From contig NZ_CANMED010000002.1 of the NCBI RefSeq assembly GCF_947496855.1, positions 372,001 through 436,000 of the forward strand: a stretch of 64,000 nucleotides of DNA, in the 5' to 3' direction. A program made the position numbers and the translations under genes. Source of the stretch: an uncultured Aquimarina sp. (GTDB lineage Bacteria > Bacteroidota > Bacteroidia > Flavobacteriales > Flavobacteriaceae). Position 1 is the stretch's first letter; each line of letters opens with the position of its first letter. Below the pieces are notes generated by a model. It was not told the origin of the DNA and made no database searches. It worked only from the letters and a program-made list of their open reading frames with translations. Below are positions 34,468 to 42,612 of this stretch, in pieces.

Positions 34468-35625
34468 ATGATCATAGAAAAAATAGAAACCTTTATACTA
34501 AACGATAAGTTATCTAAAAGTTTTTTCTTCTCGCAATGGGAATATTCGGAACGTTGTATTTGCGTTGTAAAAATCACCACAAAAGATGGCCATTTCGGAT
34601 GGGGAGAGGGTTATGGCCCGGCTCACATATTAAATGAAGGTATCAAATTTTTAGCACCACTTGTAATTGGGAAAAACCCATTAGAGAATGAGGTAGTATG
34701 GAATACCATGTACCGAAAAACATTAGATTATGCCAGAAGAGGAATTTTAGTAGCTTCGATGAGTGCTATTGACATTGCTCTTTGGGATCTAAAAGGACAA
34801 ATTCTTGGATTACCCATATCCATGTTACTTGGTGGTGCTCATAGAACTCACGTAAAACCTTATGCTACTGGATTATATTTTACCGACAAGCTTAATCCAA
34901 CAAAAGATTTTGAGGAAGAAATAGCCTTATATAAAAAACAAGGATTCAAAGCTCTAAAAATGAAAGTAGGTCTTGGTATTGAAGAAGACTATAAAAATGT
35001 AAAGTTAGTTAGAGAACTTCTTGGTGAAGACATCCAGCTAATGATTGATTCTAATCACGCTTACAATCTCAGAGAAGCTGTAATTTTATCACAAAAGATT
35101 GAAAAATTCAATATAAGCTGGTTTGAAGAACCAGTTTCACCAGAATATTACAAACAATACAATGAACTTAGGAGTAAAACAAATATTCCGATTGCTGGTG
35201 GTGAATGTGAGTACTTAAGGTTTGGATTTCATCAACTTTTAAGAAATAATTCAGTTGACATACTCCAGCCAGACATATGTTCAAGTGGAGGGATTACGGA
35301 AGCCAAACGTATTGCAACTCTAGCAAGCACATATGGCGTGGATGTTGTACCTCATACTTGGGGGACATCTATCGGAATTCATGTAGCTCTGCATTTTATC
35401 GCCAATTTAGAATGCATGCCTGGTAGAATGAAATCACCAGATTTTTTAATGGAATATGACCAAACAGAGAATAGATTACGAGACCACCTAACTTTTCCTA
35501 AAGTCGAAATGAAAAATGGAATGATCAAAATACCAACAAGTCCAGGACTTGGGTTGGAAGTTAATGAAGAAATACTATTAGAATATTCAATAGACAACAA
35601 AAAATTAAACGGATTATACACTTAA
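34468..35625 (+). CDS. Enolase-superfamily sugar acid cycloisomerase/dehydratase (DauB candidate)
   Basis: A 385-residue cytoplasmic enzyme of the mandelate racemase/muconate lactonising subgroup. The catalytic set is complete: Lys164-x-Lys166 (LKMKVG), metal ligands Asp194, Glu220 and Glu246 (MIDSNHAYN, WFEEP, AGGECE), and an Asp269/His296 dyad (QPDICSSGG, PHTWGT). In red-algal sugar catabolism an enzyme of this family opens 3,6-anhydrogalactonate to 2-keto-3-deoxy-galactonate (cycloisomerase; ACI for the L-form, DauB for the D-form). The aldehyde dehydrogenase encoded 10 nt downstream would make its substrate. A simple galactonate dehydratase is the alternative. GH127 in the same locus favours the D-anhydro form. 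Confidence 0.85.
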   Translation: MIIEKIETFILNDKLSKSFFFSQWEYSERCICVVKITTKDGHFGWGEGYGPAHILNEGIKFLAPLVIGKNPLENEVVWNTMYRKTLDYARRGILVASMSAIDIALWDLKGQILGLPISMLLGGAHRTHVKPYATGLYFTDKLNPTKDFEEEIALYKKQGFKALKMKVGLGIEEDYKNVKLVRELLGEDIQLMIDSNHAYNLREAVILSQKIEKFNISWFEEPVSPEYYKQYNELRSKTNIPIAGGECEYLRFGFHQLLRNNSVDILQPDICSSGGITEAKRIATLASTYGVDVVPHTWGTSIGIHVALHFIANLECMPGRMKSPDFLMEYDQTENRLRDHLTFPKVEMKNGMIKIPTSPGLGLEVNEEILLEYSIDNKKLNGLYT

Positions 35626-35635
35626 TAGAAAAAAT

Positions 35636-37090
35636 ATGATTCCCCAAAATTTTGGATACAAAAAATTATATATAGATGGCAAACTGCTAGATTCCAAAAA
35701 CAATAAAAAAATGGATGTCATCTGCCCAGCAAATGGTGAAGTAATTGCCCAAGTCGCCGAGGCAAGTAAAGAAGATACCAAGGCTGCTTTAATTGCCGCT
35801 CAAAAAGGTTTTAAATATTGGTCTAATCTAACACTAGTTCAACGCACTGAGTGGATGCATAAGCTACGTGATGCTATCAAAGAAAAGGAACACGAATTGC
35901 GAACTGCCATGGTTTATGAGATGGGTAAAACATACGCGGGTGCTTATGAAGATATCGAAGGCATAATTAATGGCCTAGACTGGTATCCAAATGCGATGAA
36001 AAACCTTCGAGAGGAACAAATTCCGGACTACGAAGGAACACATACACATAAGATGATTTCAAAACCTGCTGGTGTTGCTGTAGCCTACTTGGCATGGAAT
36101 TTCCCAATACTCAATGTAGGCTTCAAACTTGCTCCTGCATTAGCTTCTGGATGTTCTATAATTATAAAACCCTCAGAAATATCCCCTTTATCAACTTACA
36201 TTATTGGCGAAATATTACATCGGATTGAGTTTCCTGCAGGTGTTGTCAATATTCTTGCTGGACCCGTTAGTGATGTAGCAAAAGTGTTATCAACAAGTAA
36301 AATACCTTCTGTCCTCACTATGATAGGCTCCACCGAAACTGGTAAAAAAGTCATTGCCGATAGTACAACAAGTATCAAGAAACTAGGCATGGAACTTGGA
36401 GGTAACGCACCATTCATAGTTTTTGAAGATGCAGATTTCGATACAGCTATTAATTTAGGAATTGCACTAAGGTTTGGAAATACTGGTCAAGTCTGCGTAG
36501 CCGCTAACAGGATCTATGTACATAAAAGAATTTATGAAAAATTTGTTAAAGCGTATGTAGAAAAAGCTAAAAATATAAAAGTTGGTTTTGGCACAAAAGA
36601 AAACGAAGATGTCTTTATGGGGCCAGTTGCTACCAGAAAAGATAGAGATCGGATGTTTTCTTTAATAGAAGATGCAGTTCAAAAAGGAGGTGTTCTAGAA
36701 TATGGTAATAGTATTCCAAAGGATTTGCCAGAAGATGGAAACTGGATAACACCAACTGTTATTTCTAATGCCAACCATGATATGGATCTTTTTGCTAAAG
36801 AAACCTTTGGACCAGTTGCGGGTATTATGTCTTTTGAGACTGATGATGAAGTTTTGGAATTAGCAAATGATACCGAATATGGATTGGCATCCTACATTTT
36901 TACAAATAACCATAAACGCATTGAACGTTTTACCCAAGAATTAGAGTTTGGAGAAATTCAAATCAATGGTGTGAAATATTCTATTTATTTACCTCATGGT
37001 GGAATTAAAAATAGTGGTATTGGACACGATTGTTCTCATTTAGCCTTAGATGATTATCTAATAAAAAAACGTGTCTCAATTGCAAACTAA
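35636..37090 (+). CDS. Aldehyde dehydrogenase, probable 3,6-anhydrogalactose dehydrogenase (DauA candidate)
   Basis: A 484-residue NAD(P)-dependent aldehyde dehydrogenase, cytoplasmic. Catalytic residues are Cys287 (FGNTGQVCVAANR), Glu253 (GMELGGNAPF) and Asn155 (AWNFP). The overall sequence resembles the succinate-semialdehyde dehydrogenase group, to which known anhydrogalactose dehydrogenases belong. With the cycloisomerase 10 nt upstream it would oxidise the aldehyde form of 3,6-anhydrogalactose to 3,6-anhydrogalactonate. The last gene of the rightward operon; a strong bidirectional terminator follows at 37111. The substrate is inferred from context; the family is certain. Confidence 0.87.
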   Translation: MIPQNFGYKKLYIDGKLLDSKNNKKMDVICPANGEVIAQVAEASKEDTKAALIAAQKGFKYWSNLTLVQRTEWMHKLRDAIKEKEHELRTAMVYEMGKTYAGAYEDIEGIINGLDWYPNAMKNLREEQIPDYEGTHTHKMISKPAGVAVAYLAWNFPILNVGFKLAPALASGCSIIIKPSEISPLSTYIIGEILHRIEFPAGVVNILAGPVSDVAKVLSTSKIPSVLTMIGSTETGKKVIADSTTSIKKLGMELGGNAPFIVFEDADFDTAINLGIALRFGNTGQVCVAANRIYVHKRIYEKFVKAYVEKAKNIKVGFGTKENEDVFMGPVATRKDRDRMFSLIEDAVQKGGVLEYGNSIPKDLPEDGNWITPTVISNANHDMDLFAKETFGPVAGIMSFETDDEVLELANDTEYGLASYIFTNNHKRIERFTQELEFGEIQINGVKYSIYLPHGGIKNSGIGHDCSHLALDDYLIKKRVSIAN

Positions 37091-37110
37091 TTAGAGGTGA
37101 AAATTGAGTA

Positions 37111-37144
37111 AAAAATCCCTTACAAAGTGTAAGGGATTTTTTTT
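37111..37144. terminator. Bidirectional terminator between ALDH and T9SS binding protein
   Basis: A 14-bp stem built on AAAAATCCCTTACA and its reverse complement with an AAG loop; runs of A before and T after make it a terminator in both directions. It lies between the convergent genes ending at 37090 and 37174. Confidence 0.88.
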
Positions 37145-37173
37145 ACCTCGTAATTATTTCTCATTCATAAATA

Positions 37174-37974
37174 TTATTTCTTTATAAACTTCTTAGCAAA
37201 TATACCTTTACCAGTAGTGACTCTTACCATATAAGTTCCTTTATCAAGTAAAGAAACGTCTACTGAACCTACTACACTATTCGAAATAGAAATACGCTTA
37301 CCTAGTAAATCAAAAACTTCTAACTTTTTAATAGATATATTGTTAGAATCAATCAGTAATTTCTCTTTTACAGGATTTGGATATATACCAAAGCCTGTAG
37401 CTTCCTCAAAATCCCCTATACTTAATGTATTATTTTTAGAATTTTCTAAATTATCAATATGTAAAATCAATCCAGCATCAAGAGCAGCGGTTTGAGGTTG
37501 TAAAAAGAATGCAATACTATCATAATCTCCAGTGGCTGTGCTAGAAAAAGTAAGTTGCTGCCATACATCTGCGGCAAAAGTGAATTCTCTTCGATCATCT
37601 ACAAATACGTTGGAACCACCGCTAGAAAATCTAATTCTACCCCGTATAAAAAAAGTAGCATCCTGATTAGATTTGATCCATACAGTAGTAGTAAATACAT
37701 CACCTGCAATTCCTGGTGTTGTATCAGAATAAGAAGAATTTATGAAGTGAACGCCATTGCTTTGTTGGTTTTCAAATTGTAAACTCTGTATTCCATTTTG
37801 CACATTCGCCATATCAGTGTTTATAGAAATAGCAGCACTTGAATTCCCACTATTCCAAGGTGCTATTCCTGAAGAATCTTCAAAGTCTGGGTTTTGTATA
37901 ATACCACTAAATGTCTGGCCAGTTACAAACCAAGTTGATGCCATTAAAGTCAATAAAAAAAAAAGATTTTTCAT
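37174..37974 (-). CDS. Secreted CBM4/9-like protein with T9SS sorting domain
   Basis: From the ATG at 37974 the protein has 266 residues and a clear signal peptide (MKNLFFLLTL to FVTGQ). An in-frame ATG at 38040 adds 22 residues that would bury that signal, so it is rejected. The mature part begins with IIQNPDFEDSSGIAPWNSG and continues as a CBM4/9-like jelly roll (WIKSNQDATFFIRGRIRF, ADVWQQLTF, HIDNLENSKN). The end (YPNPVKEKLLIDSN to GIFAKKFIKK) is a T9SS sorting domain. No catalytic domain is seen, so it is probably a secreted or surface carbohydrate-binding protein. The fold resembles the C-terminal domain of the SusE-position lipoprotein at 32689. Monocistronic, convergent with the dehydrogenase gene. 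Confidence 0.7.
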   Translation of the reverse strand: MKNLFFLLTLMASTWFVTGQTFSGIIQNPDFEDSSGIAPWNSGNSSAAISINTDMANVQNGIQSLQFENQQSNGVHFINSSYSDTTPGIAGDVFTTTVWIKSNQDATFFIRGRIRFSSGGSNVFVDDRREFTFAADVWQQLTFSSTATGDYDSIAFFLQPQTAALDAGLILHIDNLENSKNNTLSIGDFEEATGFGIYPNPVKEKLLIDSNNISIKKLEVFDLLGKRISISNSVVGSVDVSLLDKGTYMVRVTTGKGIFAKKFIKK

Positions 37975-38245
37975 AATAATGTGAATTTGATTTTTAAAAC
38001 TTTTGTTCTCAATGAATTCCAAAATTATTCTAGAATTCATTTTATATTAATCAACTAAATTTAAAAGAAAGCTCTTTTTTTTCATAGACATCAATTACCC
38101 CTTAATACCACTCTTTTATCCAAAATTTGTTTTACTAAAAAAAATTTAGTTACCTTTTTCCAAATTAATTACAATCATTTTTTAACCTAAGGAGATTAGT
38201 GATCATATTATCAATAAACCTTTTAAGAATTCATTTATAAAATTC

Positions 38246-39304
38246 ATGAAACATTACAAAACTGTCCTTCTTTTACTTGCAATTATTTTTATTAATTGCA
38301 AGGACAAACCTAGTAAATCAGATCAACTTAGCGTTATAACCGAACAACCAAGTGGTATGATATGGGTGGAATCTAAAACGTTTTTACAAGGTGCAAAACA
38401 AGATGACAAATTTGCTATGAAAAGAGAAAAACCATCCCATAATGTAACGGTTGATGGTTTTTATATAGATGAAACAGAGGTTACCAATGCACAATTTAAA
38501 GATTTTGTCGAAGCTACTAATTACATTACTGTTGCAGAACGTCCTATTAACTGGGATTCAATGAAAAAAGAACTTCCTCCAGGAACACCGAAACCTCACG
38601 ATTCTATATTGCAACCAGGAAGTCTGGTTTTTAATAAAAATGTAAATGCTGTTGCTAATATGCAAAATTATGGACAATGGTGGACTTGGATGATCGGTGC
38701 AAATTGGAAACACCCTTATGGTCAAGCAAGCTCAATAGAAGGAAAAGATGATTACCCTGTGGTTCATGTAGCGTTAGAAGATGCTTTGGAATATTGTAAA
38801 TGGGCAAATCGTAGATTGCCAACAGAAGCTGAATGGGAAGCAGCTGCCTTAGGAAGTAACACAAATACTATTTTTACTTGGGGTAATGATGATAATTTAT
38901 TAAACAAAAGTGCCAATACTTGGCAAGGTATATTCCCTACCAGTAATGAATCTAAAGATGGTTTTGAGTTTATATCCCCCGTAAGATCTTATCCTCCAAA
39001 CAGTATCGGTTTATACGATATGATTGGTAATGTTTGGGAAATAACCTCTGATCTGTTTAATCCTAATTATTATAAAAACTTAAACACTTCTCAGCCATTA
39101 AACAATCCTAAAGGTGCTTCTAATAGTTTAAGCACAAATAATCCTTACCAAATTGAAAATGTTATGAAAGGAGGATCATTTTTATGTCATCAATCTTACT
39201 GCGCAAGTTTTAGAATCTCTGCTAGAATGGGAGTAGCTCAAGACTCTGGTAGTGATCATATGGGTTTTAGAACGGTAGTGAATAAAGATATGCTTCAAAA
39301 CTAA
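38246..39304 (+). CDS. Formylglycine-generating enzyme (SUMF1 family), lipoprotein
   Basis: A 352-residue protein of the FGE-sulfatase family. The lipobox INC (Cys18) makes it an exported lipoprotein. Typical SUMF1 blocks are present: GMIWVESKTFLQGA, VDGFYIDETEVTNAQFKDFV, RRLPTEAEWEAAALG, YDMIGNVWEITSD and GGSFLCHQSYCASFRISARMG. The two cysteines of that last block, Cys314 and Cys319, have the five-residue spacing of the catalytic pair in aerobic FGEs. So it should be able to oxidise the Cys of C-x-P-S-R sulfatase motifs to formylglycine, and it is likely the maturase for the three sulfatases of this locus, acting in the periplasm. Many SUMF1-like proteins lack the cysteines; this one keeps them. 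Monocistronic. Confidence 0.82.
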   Translation: MKHYKTVLLLLAIIFINCKDKPSKSDQLSVITEQPSGMIWVESKTFLQGAKQDDKFAMKREKPSHNVTVDGFYIDETEVTNAQFKDFVEATNYITVAERPINWDSMKKELPPGTPKPHDSILQPGSLVFNKNVNAVANMQNYGQWWTWMIGANWKHPYGQASSIEGKDDYPVVHVALEDALEYCKWANRRLPTEAEWEAAALGSNTNTIFTWGNDDNLLNKSANTWQGIFPTSNESKDGFEFISPVRSYPPNSIGLYDMIGNVWEITSDLFNPNYYKNLNTSQPLNNPKGASNSLSTNNPYQIENVMKGGSFLCHQSYCASFRISARMGVAQDSGSDHMGFRTVVNKDMLQN

Positions 39305-39383
39305 GATGAATACTATAATTAAGTCACACTGGTAGATCATTAAAATACAATATTAATATTTCCTTTTTTAATAAAAACGAATA

Positions 39384-40274
39384 CTATACAATTATCATAC
39401 TCCATTCTATTTCATAATTATTATTCGGTAAGAGAGTCTGTAAACCAATATCATTATTAAAGCTATTACATGCACCTGTCATGGGTTCGATTGCTATAAC
39501 CTCTCTACTAGGTGGTATATATATCTGCAAGAAATTTTTTTCACCTGATGATATAATTTTGGCTTTGTAGTCCGGTGTAGTAAATTCTACGATATTTGTT
39601 TTAAGCATAAAACCATCATCTATTTCTAAATTTTTCAATTCAATAGGTTTTTCTTTATTGAAAGGTAATTTACCAACAATAATATTTCTATCATCTGTTA
39701 AATATTTAATGCTACTATCAAAACGAATAGTACTTTCATCTAAGTTTGAACTTGAAAAATAAGGATGCCAACCAATAGTAAAAGGAAATGGAGAGTCTCC
39801 TAGATTAATGACATTCATCTTTAGATTTAAGCCTGTATGATTTAAAGTATAAACTAATTCAATTTCATAAAAAAAAGGAAATGCTTTATCTTGTTTATCA
39901 TTTTTATATTTTAAACTTACAGAAGCAAACTCTGATGTTACTTTAACATCTATAAGTTTAAATGATTTATCATATACCAAACCATGAAGCGCATTGTTTT
40001 TATCCAGCTCATTACAGTTTAATTGATAATCTTTTTCTTTAAAAGTATATTTCCCATCTCTAATCCTATTAGTAAAGGGAAACAAAATAGCAGCTGCATA
40101 TCTGTTCTTATAAACTGTAAAACTTGTTTCGGGAAAAACATCTAAACCATTATATATGAAATGAGCAATTCGTCCACCTTCATTCGGACATATTCTTAAT
40201 TTAGATGATTTATCATGGTTTTGAATATCCAAGTAAATTATTCCATCAATATCAATTCTATTCAACTTAAACAA
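39384..40274 (-). CDS. Aldose 1-epimerase-like protein (galactose mutarotase superfamily)
   Basis: A 296-residue beta-sandwich protein of the aldose 1-epimerase superfamily. Motifs include CPNEGGRIAHFIYNG near residue 30, AILFPFTNRIRDGKY, NALHGLVYDKSF with the conserved His, and FTIGWHPYFSSS with the second His. It has no signal peptide. It would interconvert anomers of galactose or a related hexose released from the galactan. The frame has no ATG start: it opens with TTG 40274, 4 nt after the regulator stop, so translational coupling is likely. Together with galE it covers the D-galactose half of the polysaccharide. Confidence 0.78.
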   Translation of the reverse strand: MFKLNRIDIDGIIYLDIQNHDKSSKLRICPNEGGRIAHFIYNGLDVFPETSFTVYKNRYAAAILFPFTNRIRDGKYTFKEKDYQLNCNELDKNNALHGLVYDKSFKLIDVKVTSEFASVSLKYKNDKQDKAFPFFYEIELVYTLNHTGLNLKMNVINLGDSPFPFTIGWHPYFSSSNLDESTIRFDSSIKYLTDDRNIIVGKLPFNKEKPIELKNLEIDDGFMLKTNIVEFTTPDYKAKIISSGEKNFLQIYIPPSREVIAIEPMTGACNSFNNDIGLQTLLPNNNYEIEWSMIIV

Positions 40275-40278
40275 AATA

Positions 40279-41277
40279 CTATAAGGATTTTCTGATTATC
40301 AATTGATTTTTATTTTCAATAGTTTTTCGTTCATTATTAACGATCATATTTGCCAAACACGTTCCCATTTCTTTAAAATCCGTAGAAATAGTAGTAATTC
40401 CATCTTCAACAATTTCTTTTAGTAATGTATCATTATAGGATATTATGCCAATATCTTTAGCGAGTTCTAAATCACTCTCCTTCATTTTTTTTATGATCTG
40501 AATTAAATCTCTATCATCCAAAATCAGATAAACTTCACCTTTTTTCAAACTTCTTATGCCCACATTATCTACTATCTCGTATGGCTTATCATAATCAAAA
40601 CAAAATGACTTAAATCCTTCTATGATATTATCTGGTTGCTTTTTATCTGAAAATAATAATACTAATTCATCATATTTATTCACTAAAGGCAATGCTTCTA
40701 AAAGTCCACTGTAAATATTTTTTTTAAAATCCTGATGCACTGATGGATAGTTCGATAGCGTTTCACGTGTTTGATCTAGAATATATACTTTCTCACTCGG
40801 TAGACGCCTGATACTTAGCTCCACTCTTTTAAGATTCGCAGGCATGATCACATAATGACTATAATCACCTACATTATCACGAATAAGTGTATCAAACATT
40901 CTACCATTAAAATGATGAAAAAAAATATCTATCTTGGTATTAACTCTAAGACCAGCTTTAAAAGAATTGTACAAATCTTCTTTGAAAGAATTAAACTCAT
41001 CAAATAATAAAAATATTTTCTGATTCACATTAATATCCTCACTAATCACATAATAACCTTTACCAACAACAGATTGTATGATCCCTCTGTTTTTTAATTC
41101 ATTAAATGCCACAAGTACCGTATCTCTAGATAGAGAATGCTGATTTCTTATACTATTTAATGATGGTAACCTATCCCCTTTTTTAAGAACACCTGTGTGT
41201 ATAGCATTCTCTATTGAAGAAATAATCTGCTTATATTTTGGCACACCAATTTTACTAGTAATTGATACTATTCCCAT
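40279..41277 (-). CDS. GntR-family transcriptional regulator with sugar-binding-protein-like effector domain
   Basis: A 332-residue regulator from the ATG at 41277; an upstream in-frame ATG at 41304 would add nine residues (MCVFNYICL) that do not belong to the fold. Residues 10-75 are a GntR winged helix (YKQIISSIENAIHTGVLKKGDRLPSLNSIRNQHSLSRDTVLVAFNELK split over two helices and a wing GKGYYV). The remaining two thirds resemble the LacI/periplasmic-binding-protein sensor of Bacteroidota GntR proteins (IGIISYNDTLLKEIVEDGITTISTDFKEMG). It is operonic with the mutarotase and divergent from galE, with a palindromic site (41312-41327) between them. Likely a galactose-type regulator with autoregulation; ligand unknown. 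Confidence 0.8.
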   Translation of the reverse strand: MGIVSITSKIGVPKYKQIISSIENAIHTGVLKKGDRLPSLNSIRNQHSLSRDTVLVAFNELKNRGIIQSVVGKGYYVISEDINVNQKIFLLFDEFNSFKEDLYNSFKAGLRVNTKIDIFFHHFNGRMFDTLIRDNVGDYSHYVIMPANLKRVELSIRRLPSEKVYILDQTRETLSNYPSVHQDFKKNIYSGLLEALPLVNKYDELVLLFSDKKQPDNIIEGFKSFCFDYDKPYEIVDNVGIRSLKKGEVYLILDDRDLIQIIKKMKESDLELAKDIGIISYNDTLLKEIVEDGITTISTDFKEMGTCLANMIVNNERKTIENKNQLIIRKSL

Positions 41278-41311
41278 AAGACAAATATAATTAAAAACAC
41301 ACACAGATCAA

Positions 41312-41327
41312 ACTAGTAGGTACTAGT
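41312..41327. promoter_or_regulatory. Palindromic GntR-type operator between regulator and galE
   Basis: ACTAGTA-GG-TACTAGT, a perfect 7-bp-arm palindrome with a 2-nt spacer. It lies 35 bp from the GntR start and 50 bp from the galE start, placing it for control of both. Not related to the 28-nt element. Assignment to the adjacent GntR protein is inference. Confidence 0.55.
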
Positions 41328-41377
41328 AGTTAAAATATAGAAAATTTAATAAATTTGCTTGTTCAAAAACTGTTAAA

Positions 41378-42400
41378 ATGAAACGCAAAATAATTGTTAC
41401 AGGAGGATGTGGTTATATCGGATCACATACTGTTATAGCCTTAATCCAAAATAATTTTGAAGTAATAATTCTAGACGATCTTTCGAATTCAAGCAAAGAA
41501 ACAATTGAAAGAATTTATAAAATTACCGATGTAAAACCTAAACTTCTAATTATAGATTTAAAGAATGATTCCGAAACAAAGAGCATTTTTGAAATTCATA
41601 AAGATGCAATCGGCGTTATACATTTTGCAGCACATAAAGCTGTTGGTGAATCTATAGAAAAACCTTTATTATACTATAAGAATAATCTTTGTTCATTATT
41701 AAATGTTTTAGAAGCACAGAATCAGTTTGGCATAAAAAGCTTTATTTTTTCATCTTCTGCAACCGTTTATGGTTTACCAAAAAAATTGCCTATCACTGAA
41801 GAAAATGAAACTCAACGCCCTTTTTCATCATACGGTAATACTAAAAAGATAGCTGAAGAAATTCTAGATGATTTCACCAAATCTAAGTCTGATTTTTCAG
41901 CCATTTCCTTACGCTATTTTAATCCAATCGGTGCCCACGAATCGGGATTAATAGGTGAATTACCTAATGGAATTCCTAATAATCTAATGCCGTACATTAC
42001 ACAAACTGCTATTGGTATTAGAGAAAAACTCATGGTTTATGGTAACGATTACCCTACAAGAGATGGTACTGCGATTAGAGATTATATTCATGTGGAAGAT
42101 TTAGCACAAGCACACGTTATTGCCATGCAGCGCCTGATAAATAACGAAAACAAAACAGTTCTTGAATTTTTTAATCTAGGTACTGGTAATGGTTATTCTG
42201 TTTTAGATGTTATTAACTCATTTGAAAAAATCTCAGAAACTAAACTTAATTATGAGATTACTGATCGCCGTGAAGGAGATGTTCCGGAGCTATATGCAGA
42301 AGTTAAACTTGCAAATAAAACCTTAGGCTGGTCTGCAAAAAAAGAACTAGACGAAATGATAAGTTCATCTTGGAAATGGGAACAAAATTTTAGAAAGTAA
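41378..42400 (+). CDS. galE: UDP-glucose 4-epimerase
   Basis: A 340-residue cytoplasmic short-chain dehydrogenase/reductase that interconverts UDP-galactose and UDP-glucose. The NAD motif is TGGCGYIGSH (residues 8-17). The catalytic triad is visible as Ser126/Ser127 in FSSSATVYG and Tyr152-x3-Lys156 in SYGNTKK. The sugar-nucleotide region follows (RYFNPIGAHESGLIGE, VYGNDYPTRDGTAIRDYIHVEDLA). Length is normal for GalE. Divergent from the GntR/mutarotase operon and followed by a bidirectional terminator. It fits use of galactose released from the galactan, but may equally serve surface polysaccharide synthesis. Confidence 0.93.
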   Translation: MKRKIIVTGGCGYIGSHTVIALIQNNFEVIILDDLSNSSKETIERIYKITDVKPKLLIIDLKNDSETKSIFEIHKDAIGVIHFAAHKAVGESIEKPLLYYKNNLCSLLNVLEAQNQFGIKSFIFSSSATVYGLPKKLPITEENETQRPFSSYGNTKKIAEEILDDFTKSKSDFSAISLRYFNPIGAHESGLIGELPNGIPNNLMPYITQTAIGIREKLMVYGNDYPTRDGTAIRDYIHVEDLAQAHVIAMQRLINNENKTVLEFFNLGTGNGYSVLDVINSFEKISETKLNYEITDRREGDVPELYAEVKLANKTLGWSAKKELDEMISSSWKWEQNFRK

Positions 42401-42543
42401 AATAAATAAGGCATTAGATTTTTCAATAAAAAAAACACAGGATTAATTAGTATAAAAAAATTAAGATCATTTTTAAGGTAAAAAATCTATTTTAACCTTA
42501 AGAATATTTAAAAAGTGTTTAAAATCAATATAAATACGTAAAC

Positions 42544-42578
42544 AAATAAACCCCGAGGCTCTGTCTCGGGGTTTATTT
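42544..42578. terminator. Bidirectional terminator between galE and the G8 gene
   Basis: A 14-bp stem (AAATAAACCCCGAG and its complement) with a 7-nt loop. The GC core with A and T flanks works in both directions, as suits the convergent genes either side. It also marks the boundary between the galactan locus and the second gene block. Confidence 0.88.
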
Positions 42579-42612
42579 ATAGAATAAAATAATAAATGAA
42601 GTGGTTTAAACT

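Noticed and set aside
38130..38157. Possible fourth copy of the 28-nt element ending in TTACCTT
   Set aside because: Only the TTACCTT half matches; the other half agrees at about half of its positions, which AT-rich DNA gives by chance.
1..42400. Agar/porphyran as the target polysaccharide
   Set aside because: GH16, aldehyde dehydrogenase and cycloisomerase would fit, but no GH117, GH50 or GH86 is seen, whereas GH127 and the GH42/GH167-like enzyme favour carrageenan-type galactans. Mixed substrates are not excluded.
42470..42500. TTAAGGT / ACCTTAA inverted pair after galE
   Set aside because: Short arms, a long AT spacer and a much better terminator 50 bp downstream; probably chance.
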